Source: Roseibium algicola (GTDB lineage Bacteria > Pseudomonadota > Alphaproteobacteria > Rhizobiales > Stappiaceae). Taken from it: a stretch of 64,000 nt of DNA. Both the position numbers and the translations under genes were made by a program. The notes below the pieces were generated by a model. That model ran no database searches. It had not been told where the DNA came from and saw nothing but the letters and a program-made list of their open reading frames with translations. The stretch lies in NCBI RefSeq assembly GCF_001999245.1, contig NZ_CP019630.1, positions 2,294,001 through 2,358,000 on the forward strand, written 5' to 3'. This document shows, in pieces, positions 1-9,076 of this stretch. How positions within the stretch are numbered: position 1 is the first letter of the stretch; each line of letters starts with the position of its first letter.

Positions 1-1096
1 CGGCGCCATGCACCTGCATGGCCTCGTCGACCACCTTCAGGGCGGTGAGCGGTGCCACCACCTTGATCTGGCTGATCCACGGCTGCGCGGCGCGGGTGCC
101 CTGCGTGTCCATCACCCAGGCTGCCTTGAGGCAGAGCAGACGGGCCATTTCAATTTCCATGCGCGCATTGGCGATGATGTCGTAATTGGCTCCAAGATCC
201 ATCAGCTTCTTGCCAAAGGCCTCCCGGCCCATGGCACGTTTGCACAGAAGTTCCAGCGCCTTTTCCGCCTGGCCGATGGCCCGCATGCAGTGGTGAATGC
301 GGCCCGGACCGAGGCGTCCTTGTGCAACCTCGAAACCCCGACCTTCACCCAGCACGAGGTCTTCCTGCGGCACCCGCACATTGGTGAAGCGGATATGCAT
401 GTGGCCGTGCGGCGCATCGTCGGCGCCGAAGACATGCATCGGCCGCAGCACTTCGATGCCCTCGGCATCCGCCGGGATCAGGAACATGGAATGGCGGCTG
501 TGCTTGTGGGCGGCCGGATCGGTTGCGGCCATGACTATGTAGAGCGCGCAGCGCGGATCGCCCGCACCCGTTGCCCACCACTTGTCGCCATTCAGCACCC
601 AGGCATCGCCATCGCGCACAGCCGTCAGCGCGATGTTGGTGGCATCCGAGGAGGCAACATCGGGCTCCGTCATCAGATAGGCCGAGCGGATATCGCCCCG
701 AAGCAGAGGCTTCAGCCACTTTTCCTTGTGAGCCTCGGTGCCGTAACGCTCCAGCACTTCCATGTTGCCCGTGTCGGGGGCATTGCAGTTGAAGACTTCC
801 GCGGCAATGCCGACCTTGCCCATTTCCTCGGCCAGATAGGCGTATTCCACGGTCGTCAGGCCGAAGCCTTTTTCGCTGTCCGTCAGCCAGAAATTCCAGA
901 GCCCGCGTTCCTTGGCCGTGGCCTTGAGGCTGTTCAGAATTTCAAGCTGGCGCTCCGTCATCCGAAACCGATCACCGGAGGGATGACGGCCGACTTCCTC
1001 GTGATATTCCCGGTCGAGAGGGGCGATTTCGGTTTCCACCATCTGGCGCACCTGCTCGATCAGCGGCCGCACCCGTTCGGTCATTCCAAGATCCAT
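1..1096 (-). CDS. Acyl-CoA dehydrogenase (ACAD10/11-like), C-terminus beyond window
   Basis: Flavoprotein expected to oxidise an acyl-CoA to the 2-enoyl-CoA. The reading frame opens with ATG at 1096 (MDLGMTERVRPLIEQ) and is still open at base 1, so at least 365 residues are present and the last part lies outside. Visible family marks are YLMTEPDVASSDATN for the FAD/substrate region, NGDKWWATGAGD, and MQVHGA near the edge, the start of the C-terminal helical motif. These resemble the ACAD11 branch more than short-chain dehydrogenases. It is the last gene seen of a five-gene operon and follows the flavin oxidoreductase by 9 bases. Substrate chain length cannot be read from sequence. Confidence 0.9.
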   Translation of the reverse strand, partial: MDLGMTERVRPLIEQVRQMVETEIAPLDREYHEEVGRHPSGDRFRMTERQLEILNSLKATAKERGLWNFWLTDSEKGFGLTTVEYAYLAEEMGKVGIAAEVFNCNAPDTGNMEVLERYGTEAHKEKWLKPLLRGDIRSAYLMTEPDVASSDATNIALTAVRDGDAWVLNGDKWWATGAGDPRCALYIVMAATDPAAHKHSRHSMFLIPADAEGIEVLRPMHVFGADDAPHGHMHIRFTNVRVPQEDLVLGEGRGFEVAQGRLGPGRIHHCMRAIGQAEKALELLCKRAMGREAFGKKLMDLGANYDIIANARMEIEMARLLCLKAAWVMDTQGTRAAQPWISQIKVVAPLTALKVVDEAMQVHGA

Positions 1097-1105
1097 CACT
1101 TCCCC

Positions 1106-2092
1106 CTAACAGATATCGGCACGCAGCCGCTCAATGGCGGCGCGGTATTCGGTTTCCAGGCGCTCGACCACGGCGGCTGCCGGCCCGACGGACTTGATCG
1201 CTCCGATGCCCTGGCCAGCGCCCCAGATTTCCCGCCAGGCCTTCGGCTTGGGACTGTCGTCCGGCATGACGCTGACATCCCACTCGTCCGGCAAATGATC
1301 GGGATCAAGACCGACCTTGCGAATGGAACCTTTCAGGTAGTTGGCCGGATGTCCGGTAAAGAGCGAGGACGTCAGCACGTCCTCGGCCCCGCCTGCGACC
1401 ATCATGTCCTTGTAGGTCCGGTCCGCGTTGGCTTCCTCCGTCGCAACGAAAGGCGAGCCGACATAGCCAAGATCGGCGCCCAGAACGCGGGCCGCCAGCA
1501 GGGCTTCGCCGGTGGAGATGGCCCCGCCCAGAAGTAACGGGCCGTCGAACCATTCCCGGATCTCGCGCACCAGCGCGAAAGGCGACTGCGGGCCACCGTG
1601 ACCACCTGCCCCTGCCGCGACCGCAATCAGCCCGTCGGCGCCTTTTTCGACGGCCTTTTTTGCGTAGGTGTTGTTGATGACATCATGCAGGGCGATACCG
1701 CCGCAGGAATGGGCCGCCTCGTTCACTTCGACCCGCGCGCCCATGGACGTGATCCAGACTGGCACCTTCCACCGCGTGCAGATCTCGACATCCCGCTCCA
1801 GTCGCTCATTGGACCGGTGGACGATCTGGTTGACCGCGAAAGGCGCGGCAGGCCGATCCGGATTTTCCTGGTTGTGCCGGTCCAGCGCTTCGGTGATCTC
1901 CTTCAGCCAGGCTTCCAGAACAACCGGACCGCCAGGCTCGTCCCTTGCGTTGAGGGCCGGAAAACTGCCGACAATCCCGGCCTTGCACTGGGCGATCACC
2001 AGCTTCGGACAGGAGACGATAAAGAGTGGTGCCGCAACAGCCGGAAGCCTCAAGCCCTGCAGAGCCTTGGGAAGGGATCTTGCCTTCAACAT
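1106..2092 (-). CDS. NAD(P)H-dependent flavin oxidoreductase / nitronate monooxygenase family
   Basis: FMN-dependent TIM-barrel protein of 328 residues in the NPD/2-nitropropane dioxygenase family. The phosphate-binding stretch AGAGGHGG and the later GADLGYVGSPFVATEEA are typical. The start is ATG at 2092 (MLKARSLPKAL), overlapping the end of the MaoC gene by 7 bases with a purine-rich GGAGAGGCGG upstream; a longer frame to 2134 exists but would overlap more. Members often sit in acyl-CoA degradation operons as annotated nitronate monooxygenases or enoyl reductases, and the true substrate here is unknown. Neighbours suggest an oxidation or reduction step on a CoA-linked or nitro-containing compound. 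Confidence 0.85.
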   Translation of the reverse strand: MLKARSLPKALQGLRLPAVAAPLFIVSCPKLVIAQCKAGIVGSFPALNARDEPGGPVVLEAWLKEITEALDRHNQENPDRPAAPFAVNQIVHRSNERLERDVEICTRWKVPVWITSMGARVEVNEAAHSCGGIALHDVINNTYAKKAVEKGADGLIAVAAGAGGHGGPQSPFALVREIREWFDGPLLLGGAISTGEALLAARVLGADLGYVGSPFVATEEANADRTYKDMMVAGGAEDVLTSSLFTGHPANYLKGSIRKVGLDPDHLPDEWDVSVMPDDSPKPKAWREIWGAGQGIGAIKSVGPAAAVVERLETEYRAAIERLRADIC

Positions 2093-2583
2093 GATTTGTC
2101 CGCCTCTCCTTCCAGATAGAACCGGTTGAGCCATTCGGCGACCAGCGCAGGCCGCTTGCCGTTCTCGATCTCCACCGTCGACTGCCAGACGATATCAACC
2201 TCTTGCGGTTTCGGCCTTGAAAGACGGGCGAGGACAAACCGCCCGCGGACCCGGCTGCCCACCTTTACGGGTGCAAGAAAACGCACCTTGTCGAAACCGT
2301 AATTGATGCCCATCGTTGCGCCATTGATCTTCGGCTGGGCTTCAACCCCCATCGCGGAGAGGAGCGACAGCGTCAGAAACCCGTGCGCGATCGTACCTTC
2401 GAAAGGTGTTTCCGCCGCCCTTTCAGGATCAACATGGATGAACTGGTGGTCCTGCGTCACCTCGGCAAAAGCGTCTATCCTGGCCTGGTCGATCAGGTAC
2501 CAGGAGGACACGCCGACCTCCGTTCCGACAAGCGTTTCCAGCTCGCTTGCGGCAAGGGTGCGTGACAGCGTATCAGTGCTCAC
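2086..2583 (-). CDS. MaoC family dehydratase (enoyl-CoA hydratase-like)
   Basis: Hot-dog-fold hydratase of 165 residues, the usual length for a single-domain MaoC protein, expected to hydrate an enoyl-CoA. The hydratase-2 motif is clear: the run starting IDAFAEVTQDHQFIHVD (about residues 34-50) carries the catalytic Asp/His pair, followed by AHGFLTLSLL. The start is GTG at 2583, directly after the TGA of the SDR gene, so translation is probably coupled. It would supply the hydration step between the acyl-CoA dehydrogenase and the SDR encoded in the same operon. Confidence 0.9.
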   Translation of the reverse strand: MSTDTLSRTLAASELETLVGTEVGVSSWYLIDQARIDAFAEVTQDHQFIHVDPERAAETPFEGTIAHGFLTLSLLSAMGVEAQPKINGATMGINYGFDKVRFLAPVKVGSRVRGRFVLARLSRPKPQEVDIVWQSTVEIENGKRPALVAEWLNRFYLEGEADKSC

Positions 2584-3402
2584 TCAATAGGCCTCCTGGA
2601 AGAGGTCTGGCCCGGTTTCCACATTGATACCGCCGCTGATGGGCAGAATGGCGCCGGTGATATAGGCCCCACCTCGCCCGCACAGATATTGCATGGCAGC
2701 TGCGATATCCTCCGGCCGGCCGACACGGCCGAGTGGCACCTGGGCTCCCACACGCGAGCGGACATCCTCGTCCGCCGTTGCAAAGGCCGTCATGTTGCTG
2801 ACGAAAGGTCCCGGGGCCAGCGCATTGACTGTGATGCGCCGTTCCGCCAGCTCCTTGGCAAGGATCCGCGTCAGATGATGAACAGCAGCCTTGGAGGCCG
2901 CATAGCTGTAGGCCCTGTCGCCATGGGCCGTTTCCCCCATGACCGAGCCGACGTTGACGACCCGTGCAGGATTGTCGTCGCTCGCGCCAGCTTCCAGAAG
3001 CGGCAAAAGGCCTTGCGTCAGCTGGAACAACCCGGTGACATTCACCCGCATCACCCGTTCCCAGGCGTGATAGGGAAAGTCGCCAAGCGGCTGGCCCCAG
3101 CTTGTGCCGGCATTGTTCATCAGAATTTCCAGGCTGCCGGTGCGCTTGCCGATTTCGCCCACCAGCGCCGCAACACCTTCTTCCGTTGCAACGTCCCCGG
3201 CAAAGCCTTCGGCCTTTCCCGAATAGCCGAGCGCGTTCAGCTCTTCGGCAGCCCCCTGGCAGGCTTCCAACTTGCGGCTGGCGATCATCACCCGCGCACC
3301 CGCGGCCATCAGCCCCTCGGCGGCCATGCGGCCGACCCCGGTCGCGCCACCCGTGACCAGTGCCGTTTTGCCGCCAAGGCCGAACAAGTGATCAGGCGTC
3401 AT
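2584..3402 (-). CDS. SDR family oxidoreductase
   Basis: Short-chain dehydrogenase of 272 residues with the cofactor motif TGGATGVG (17-24), NNAG (96-99), Ser153, and the catalytic Tyr167-x3-Lys171 (YAASK). It should interconvert a hydroxyl and a keto group with NAD(P)H; in this operon a 3-hydroxyacyl-CoA is the reasonable guess. ATG at 3402 overlaps the end of the CoA ligase by 11 bases, and the stop abuts the GTG of the MaoC gene. Specific substrate and cofactor preference are not determined by the visible motifs. Confidence 0.9.
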   Translation of the reverse strand: MTPDHLFGLGGKTALVTGGATGVGRMAAEGLMAAGARVMIASRKLEACQGAAEELNALGYSGKAEGFAGDVATEEGVAALVGEIGKRTGSLEILMNNAGTSWGQPLGDFPYHAWERVMRVNVTGLFQLTQGLLPLLEAGASDDNPARVVNVGSVMGETAHGDRAYSYAASKAAVHHLTRILAKELAERRITVNALAPGPFVSNMTAFATADEDVRSRVGAQVPLGRVGRPEDIAAAMQYLCGRGGAYITGAILPISGGINVETGPDLFQEAY

Positions 3403-5020
3403 GCGGTGCCTCCGGGAACTGTTTTCTTAAGGTGAGTTTCGACACCTTGCCCGTTGCCGTCATCGGCAATGCATCGACGAAGACGACGTCATCCGGCACC
3501 TGCCACTTGGCGACCCGTTCCGCCAGATGGCAGAGGATCTCCTCCTTCTGCGGCTGCGCTTCCTCCGACGGCTGAACGATGAGCAGCGGACGCTCGTCCC
3601 ACTTGGCGTCGGGTACCGCGATCACCGCGCAATTCGCCACGCCCGGATGAGACATGACGATGTTTTCCAGATCGAGCGAGCTGATCCATTCGCCGCCCGA
3701 CTTGATGAGGTCCTTGGAACGGTCCGTGATCGTCAGGAAGCCTTCAGGACTGATGGCGGCGATATCGCCGGTGCAGAACCAGCCTTCCTTGTCGAACACG
3801 GGTTTCGAGGCTTCCGGATCCTCGTAATAGCCGGAAGTGATCGTGTTGCCGCGCACATAGAGATGGCCCGGGGTCGTTCCGTCATGCGGCAGGCGATTGC
3901 CGGCATCATCGACGATCTTCATGTCGACACCGAAGATCCGCCGCCCCTGGCTCTGCTTCCTGTCGATACGCTGGTCGAACGGCAGATCCGCCATCTCCGG
4001 CGGCAGGTTGCACTGGGTGCCGAGCGGGCTCATCTCCGTCATGCCCCAGGCATGGCAGACATTGACGCCCTGTTTTTCGAAAGCCTCGATCAGAGAGCGC
4101 GAGGCAGCCGATCCGCCAACGACGATATCGCCGAAGCCTTCGGGAATGCGGCCGCGCTGGCGGATCTCGTTCATGAGACCTATCCAGACAGTCGGCACAC
4201 CCCAGGCGGAGAAGACCTTTTCGCGGTCCATCAGGTCGAACAGGCTATTGCCGTCCAGTGCGCCGCCCGGAAAAATCAGGCTGGAGCCGGAAAGCGGCGC
4301 GCCATAAGGCAGGCCCCAGGCATTGACGTGAAACAGCGGTACCACCGGCAAGATGCGCGAGCCCTCGTTGAGGACCCGGGGTATGGTGACACACATGTCG
4401 TAGGCATGCAGCACCGTGGAGCGATGCGAATAGAGCGTGCCCTTCGGATTGCCTGTCGTGCCGGAAGTGTAACAAAGCCCGGCGGCCTGATCCTCGTCGA
4501 AATCCGGCCAGTCGATTTCACCCGGCTGACCGTCAAGGATTTCCTCGTAACAGAGCACACCTTCCAGTGTCGTTTCAGGCATATGCGCACGATCCGTCAT
4601 GATGACGATCCGCAGATCTGCCGGAAAATGCGGCCGCAGCTTTTCAACGATCGGCACGAAGGTGAGATCAACGAACAGCACCCGGTCCTGGGCGTGATTG
4701 ACGATATAGATCATCTGTTCCGCTGAAAGCCGCGGATTGATGGTGTGGCAGATGGCACCGATGCCGGAAATTGCATAATAGAGCTCGAAATGGCGGTAGC
4801 CATTCCAGGCAAGTGTCGCCACCCGGTCGCTTTCAGCGATGCCGAGTGCCTTCAGGCCATGTGCCAGCCGGGCGATCCGGCCGGCGGTTTCCTTGTAGGT
4901 GGTGCGGTGAATATCGCCTTCCGTCCTCACGGACACGATCTCACCGGCCGGATAGGTATCCGCCGCAAAGGTGATGAGGTCCGCGATTTTCAGCGGACGG
5001 TGCATCATCATTCCCTTCAT
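3392..5020 (-). CDS. Fatty-acid/acyl-CoA ligase (AMP-dependent synthetase)
   Basis: First gene of the acyl-CoA operon, 542 residues from ATG at 5020 ([15 protein letters not shown]), chosen because GGGAGGAAA lies just upstream; an in-frame extension to 5062 lacks such a site. It activates a carboxylic acid to acyl-AMP and then acyl-CoA. The P-loop [12 protein letters not shown], the MTEMSPLGT region, the hinge [12 protein letters not shown] and the C-terminal catalytic Lys region ([16 protein letters not shown]) are all present, so it looks active. Length and motifs fit medium/long-chain ligases of the FadD/AlkK group. It is divergent from the glycosyltransferase at 5205. Confidence 0.9.
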   Translation of the reverse strand: MKGMMMHRPLKIADLITFAADTYPAGEIVSVRTEGDIHRTTYKETAGRIARLAHGLKALGIAESDRVATLAWNGYRHFELYYAISGIGAICHTINPRLSAEQMIYIVNHAQDRVLFVDLTFVPIVEKLRPHFPADLRIVIMTDRAHMPETTLEGVLCYEEILDGQPGEIDWPDFDEDQAAGLCYTSGTTGNPKGTLYSHRSTVLHAYDMCVTIPRVLNEGSRILPVVPLFHVNAWGLPYGAPLSGSSLIFPGGALDGNSLFDLMDREKVFSAWGVPTVWIGLMNEIRQRGRIPEGFGDIVVGGSAASRSLIEAFEKQGVNVCHAWGMTEMSPLGTQCNLPPEMADLPFDQRIDRKQSQGRRIFGVDMKIVDDAGNRLPHDGTTPGHLYVRGNTITSGYYEDPEASKPVFDKEGWFCTGDIAAISPEGFLTITDRSKDLIKSGGEWISSLDLENIVMSHPGVANCAVIAVPDAKWDERPLLIVQPSEEAQPQKEEILCHLAERVAKWQVPDDVVFVDALPMTATGKVSKLTLRKQFPEAPHDA

Positions 5021-5204
5021 GTGTTTCCTCCCAGAACACGGCCGCTTCATACGGTCCCTCAAAGGGTTGAAGGAGAAGCCTAGCGCGCGGCTGACGCGCT
5101 GGAAAGGTCAATTTCCTCGGATGGCTTTTCCCGAAACCCTTTGACAGCGGCAGGCACATGCGCCAAACCCTGCCCAACCCAAGAGGAATGGTTGAGACCC
5201 CTTC

Positions 5205-6152
5205 ATGACCCAGAAACTGGTCATTGCCGTTTGCACCGCGCAACGGCCGAAAATGCTGCAGGCGTGCCTGGATAGCCTCGACAATCTGATTGCGCCCGCG
5301 AACACGCAGATGACGATCGTCGTTGTGGAAAACGATCCCGTGCCGCATTTCACAGGTGCTGCAGCAGAAGATGTGAAGAAGAGGCTGTCTCTGCCGGTTT
5401 TCTTCCATCACGAAAAACGCAAGGGCATCCCCTTTGCCCGCAACACGGCCTTGGACGCGGCACTGGAACACGCCCCGGACTGGGTGGCGCTGATCGATGA
5501 CGACGAACGCGCGGAACCGGACTGGATCGAGAAACTTCTGGCCGCCTGCCTGGAACACAAGGCCGAAGTCGCCAACGGGCCCGTGCGCCGGATTTATGAA
5601 AAACCGGCACCGCACTGGTGGAAATCGCAGCTCCTGAAGCCGCGGCCGACCGGCTCGATCATCACCGAAGCGCCGACCAACAACGTGTTGCTGAGCGGCC
5701 GTATCATCGCGCGGAACGGTCTTGGCCTGCGGTTCGACGAACGCCTGACCTTCGGCAGCGAGGATATCGACTTCTTCCGCCGCACCCACGCGGCCGGCGC
5801 AAAGATGATCTGGGTGGATGATGCCTTTGTCGAGGAGGACATTCCGGCCTCGCGCGTCACCACCGGCCGCCTGCTGAGCCGCATGCACATGGCGGCAACC
5901 TCCGGCGCGTTCAACATCGTGCTGCGCGAAGGCCGGCTGAAGGCCGCCCTGCATTTCATTCCCAAAAGCCTGCGGCGCATGTTCTTCGGCCTGCTGGCGA
6001 CAATCGTCGGTTTCGTGCTGAAACCCTTCGCCAGAAAGCGCGGCGAGAAACTCTTCTACTATGGCCTGATCCGTCTCATGAAAGGCTCCGGCAACCTGCG
6101 CGGACTTCTGGGCCGGGCGCATAACTACTACGATGTGATCGATGGTCACTGA
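5205..6152 (+). CDS. Glycosyltransferase family 2
   Basis: GT-A-fold glycosyltransferase of 315 residues. The N-terminus KLVIAVCTAQRPKMLQACLDSL and the acidic IDDDERAEPDW motif (metal and nucleotide-sugar binding, near residue 92) identify GT2. The region from about residue 245 carries a basic, hydrophobic stretch (MFFGLLATIVGFVLKPF), a probable membrane anchor. It opens a three-gene plus-strand group and overlaps the next gene by 11 bases. The donor sugar and acceptor cannot be read. No strong ribosome site precedes the ATG; AGAGGA occurs about 17 bases upstream. Confidence 0.85.
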   Translation: MTQKLVIAVCTAQRPKMLQACLDSLDNLIAPANTQMTIVVVENDPVPHFTGAAAEDVKKRLSLPVFFHHEKRKGIPFARNTALDAALEHAPDWVALIDDDERAEPDWIEKLLAACLEHKAEVANGPVRRIYEKPAPHWWKSQLLKPRPTGSIITEAPTNNVLLSGRIIARNGLGLRFDERLTFGSEDIDFFRRTHAAGAKMIWVDDAFVEEDIPASRVTTGRLLSRMHMAATSGAFNIVLREGRLKAALHFIPKSLRRMFFGLLATIVGFVLKPFARKRGEKLFYYGLIRLMKGSGNLRGLLGRAHNYYDVIDGH

Positions 6153-7203
6153 CACGCAGATGCAGCCGAAAAAACTCGCGCACATTCATCTTGGCGTTGA
6201 TGGCGGGGCAGAACGGTTCTTCGTGCGCCTGACAGGCGCCCTTGCCCGGCGGGGCGTGGAGCAGATCGCTTTCATCCGAAAGGACCGGCCCTGGCGCGAT
6301 GACCTTGCCAGACACTGCGATGTGCGCGAGATGACCTTCAGCCGCTCGCACCTGAAACGCCATGTCATCCGCTGGGACATTGCCCGCCAGATCAGGGCAT
6401 TCGGCGCGCGTTCCGCCATGGGCTGGATGAGCCCGGCCAGCAAATGGATGCCGAAACCCGGCCCCAACATGCGCACCTTCCTGCGCCTTGGCGACTGGCC
6501 GGACGGCTTTCACACCTATGGCAATGTCGAGGACCTGATCGGCAACACGCCGGAGATCATCCGCCAGGCCATCGAAATGGGCTGGCCTGCGGAACGTGCC
6601 CATGTGATCAGCAACTTTGTCGATCCGTTGCCCGCGGATCTGAAGCCGGTCGACCGGGCAGACTACAACACGCCCGAAGACGCCACGGTGCTGATCCACC
6701 TCGGCCGCTTCGTCGAACGCAAGCGCTTCGATCTTGCCATTCAAACGGTCGCCGGCCTGCCGGAGACCGTTCATGCCTGGCTGATCGGCGACGGCGAACT
6801 GATGTCCGACATGAAGGCGCTGGCATCAAACCTCGGCGTTCAGGACCGTGTCCACTTTCTCGGCTGGCAACGCGACCCCTCGCCTTTCCTGAAAGCTGCC
6901 GATATCCTGTTGTGCCCGACCGACGAAGAACCGCTCGGCAACGTTGTCCTGGAAGGCTGGACCGCCGGACTGCCCGTTGTCGCCACCGCCTCGCCGGGCC
7001 CAAGCTGGCTGATTGACCACGGCAAGACCGGGCTGCTGTCGACCTGCGGGGATGTCGACGGGCTGGTGGGGTCGGTCAAACAGCTGCTCAGCACGCCGGA
7101 TCAGGAAAATGCATTGGTTGAAGGTGGCAAACGCCGCCTGGAAGGCCAGTTTTCCGAAGACGCCATCTGCAAGACCTATTCCACACTGCTTTTCGAGAGC
7201 TGA
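6142..7203 (+). CDS. Glycosyltransferase family 4 (GT-B fold)
   Basis: 353-residue GT-B protein. The nucleotide-sugar domain is visible from about residue 170: IHLGRFVERKRFDLAI, then GDGELMSDMKALAS, VHFLGWQRDPSPFL, and the E-x7-E type motif EEPLGNVVLEGW that holds the donor sugar nucleotide. The N-terminal acceptor domain starts HIHLGVDGGAERFF. It overlaps the GT2 gene upstream and is followed after 37 bases by an FkbM methyltransferase, consistent with joint synthesis and decoration of a glycan. ATG at 6142 or the internal ATG at 6160 could both be used. Confidence 0.87.
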   Translation: MVTDTQMQPKKLAHIHLGVDGGAERFFVRLTGALARRGVEQIAFIRKDRPWRDDLARHCDVREMTFSRSHLKRHVIRWDIARQIRAFGARSAMGWMSPASKWMPKPGPNMRTFLRLGDWPDGFHTYGNVEDLIGNTPEIIRQAIEMGWPAERAHVISNFVDPLPADLKPVDRADYNTPEDATVLIHLGRFVERKRFDLAIQTVAGLPETVHAWLIGDGELMSDMKALASNLGVQDRVHFLGWQRDPSPFLKAADILLCPTDEEPLGNVVLEGWTAGLPVVATASPGPSWLIDHGKTGLLSTCGDVDGLVGSVKQLLSTPDQENALVEGGKRRLEGQFSEDAICKTYSTLLFES

Positions 7204-7240
7204 TACCGATCACCGCAAGGCAACCCACGCAGGCGCGAAC

Positions 7241-8059
7241 ATGAAAAAGAAAAAAAGATTATACAATTTCATCGTCCGTCACCCGAACCGGCACACCTTC
7301 GCAAAGCTTTTCAATTGGTATGTCACCTTCTCGAATGCGCTGCGGAGCAAGAAACGCTGGAACATCAAGGTTGTTTCAGATGAGCCGGTCTTCCGCGTTC
7401 GGGACGATAAGGGCCAGGAGATCTCCTTTCTTCACAGCGAGCGCGTCGGCTTCTACCGTTACGGTGTTCAACCGAGAACCAAGGGTCTTCTGGACGACTA
7501 TTTCATCGACCCGGCAACGATTTCAGACGGCGACGTGGTCATCGATTGCGGTGCGAACATAGGCGAGATCGGCCTCGGATTGCGCCTTGAAGGCAAATCC
7601 GTCCGCTACATCGCCTTCGAACCCGGCCGCGACGAGGCAGCCTGCTGCCAGCTCAACAACCCGGATGGAGTTGTCGAACAACGGGCCCTCTGGCACGAAA
7701 AGACGACGCTCAAATTCTACGAAAAGTCGGACACGGCCGACTCCTCTCTGATCGAGTTTTCCGGCTACGGCTCTATTGTCGAGGTCGAGACGACCACACT
7801 CGATGACTACTGCGCAGAAAATGACATCCGTTCAATCAAACTACTGAAGATCGAAGGCGAAGGGGCAGAACCCGAAATCCTCAAAGGTGCTGCAAAGATC
7901 CTGGACCGCGTCCAATACATCTGCGTCGACTGCGGCCCCGAACGCGGCCTCACCAAAGAACCCACACTGCCAGCCGTGTGCCATTTTCTGGTTGAGCGGG
8001 GGTTCAGGTTTGAAAAGATTTCAACGAAGAGACTGACTGCGTTGTTTGTGAGAGACTAG
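7241..8059 (+). CDS. FkbM family methyltransferase
   Basis: SAM-dependent methyltransferase of the FkbM family, 272 residues from ATG at 7241 (MKKKKRLYNFIVRH). The SAM-binding loop is GDVVIDCGANIGEIGLG, and the family motif LLKIEGEGAEPEILKGA follows. FkbM enzymes in polysaccharide loci usually O-methylate sugars. An upstream in-frame extension into the previous gene has no support. A second FkbM gene lies convergently at 8106-8954 but is too divergent and too AT-rich to be a recent duplicate. Confidence 0.87.
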   Translation: MKKKKRLYNFIVRHPNRHTFAKLFNWYVTFSNALRSKKRWNIKVVSDEPVFRVRDDKGQEISFLHSERVGFYRYGVQPRTKGLLDDYFIDPATISDGDVVIDCGANIGEIGLGLRLEGKSVRYIAFEPGRDEAACCQLNNPDGVVEQRALWHEKTTLKFYEKSDTADSSLIEFSGYGSIVEVETTTLDDYCAENDIRSIKLLKIEGEGAEPEILKGAAKILDRVQYICVDCGPERGLTKEPTLPAVCHFLVERGFRFEKISTKRLTALFVRD

Positions 8060-8105
8060 CGAACCAGGCCCCGGTGAACTACCGGTCGAGGCCAATTGCT
8101 CAACT

Positions 8106-8954
8106 CTAATATTCTTGAAGTATTTTTTTAACCCATTCCTTTTCCTCAAGGTCATAAACAAGAACGTCATAGTAGTATATCGTTCTCGTTTCCTGCTCTT
8201 TATTTTGCCTATCAACATATTTAAACATTTCTTCGACTGTATAAATATTATCCGTTGAACAAATTACAGCGCCAAAATTGTCAAATACGGTAATATATCC
8301 ATAGCCCATCTCAAATAAATTTTTCAAGAGAAGCAGATAGTCTTTCATTTGATCGGTTTCTTGAAAATGACATTCAAAAAACAGGAGTGGTTTCTTGTCC
8401 AGCAGTTCACCCGCTGATGAAATCACATCGTGGTCAAAACCATCAACGTCAGACTTGATTAAACGAGGCGCCGGCAAGTCAGGGAACTGGCGTACTAACT
8501 CAGACAAGGGCCTGGTCGGCACACCACCATTGCCCATCACCGCATGTTTGGTACCATGCTCGCCGGAAAGTTCAGCGTAACTTCCAGTTTTACCGACGAG
8601 TGCTTTCGCTAATTCAACTAAAGCTTCAGGAATATCGTTTTTTATAGACAACAAGTTATTTTGTAAGTAACCAAAAAACTCATCATCTGCTTCAATACAT
8701 AACACGTGAAGATGTGGGTTCCCATCCAGTATTGACGCTAGTGTATCACCGACATTTGCTCCTACGTCGATGACAACATCACCCGCGTCCAGATATCTGG
8801 CTAGGTGAGGCAGAAACCTATCGTAGTTTTTGTGTTTGCTTTGATAGGCGGGCAGTCTGTGTCCAGGCGGCAAGCTAATGTTGATGTTGCCGATCTGATA
8901 CCTGATCGGCCCTTGTTTTTTCACGGATTTTGATCTGCGAAACGGATTTTTCAA
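8106..8954 (-). CDS. FkbM family methyltransferase (AT-rich copy)
   Basis: 282-residue protein with the FkbM pattern: GDVVIDVGANVGDTLASIL as SAM loop (about residues 58-76), LHVLCIEADDEFFGY, and KSDVDGFDHDVI. It probably methylates a sugar in a surface glycan. It is convergent with the neighbouring FkbM gene and lies at one end of a minus-strand group running from gmd. Base composition is much lower in GC than the flanking genes, which marks the edge of an apparently acquired segment. Lys-rich ends suggest no signal peptide. Confidence 0.85.
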   Translation of the reverse strand: MKNPFRRSKSVKKQGPIRYQIGNINISLPPGHRLPAYQSKHKNYDRFLPHLARYLDAGDVVIDVGANVGDTLASILDGNPHLHVLCIEADDEFFGYLQNNLLSIKNDIPEALVELAKALVGKTGSYAELSGEHGTKHAVMGNGGVPTRPLSELVRQFPDLPAPRLIKSDVDGFDHDVISSAGELLDKKPLLFFECHFQETDQMKDYLLLLKNLFEMGYGYITVFDNFGAVICSTDNIYTVEEMFKYVDRQNKEQETRTIYYYDVLVYDLEEKEWVKKILQEY

Positions 8955-9076
8955 TTTTACGCTTCCCGCCTTTGATGCTCACCTTCTAAAGGTTGAAAGG
9001 CATCAGTCAATCCGAAAACATAGTTTTTCCATCTATGTGAAACAATACTCCTGCGCCACAAGCCACATGTAATCCA

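Noticed and set aside
8..1537. Long plus-strand open frame across the first two genes
   Set aside because: It runs antisense through the acyl-CoA dehydrogenase and the flavoprotein, both of which show clear family motifs. Its translation is His/Arg/Gly-rich without domains, as expected of a GC-rich shadow frame.
5141..5204. Promoter and short leader peptide before the GT2 gene at 5205
   Set aside because: TTGACA is present at 5141-5146, but no acceptable -10 follows at a normal distance; the ATG at 5187 reads only six codons and its purine run touches the start codon.
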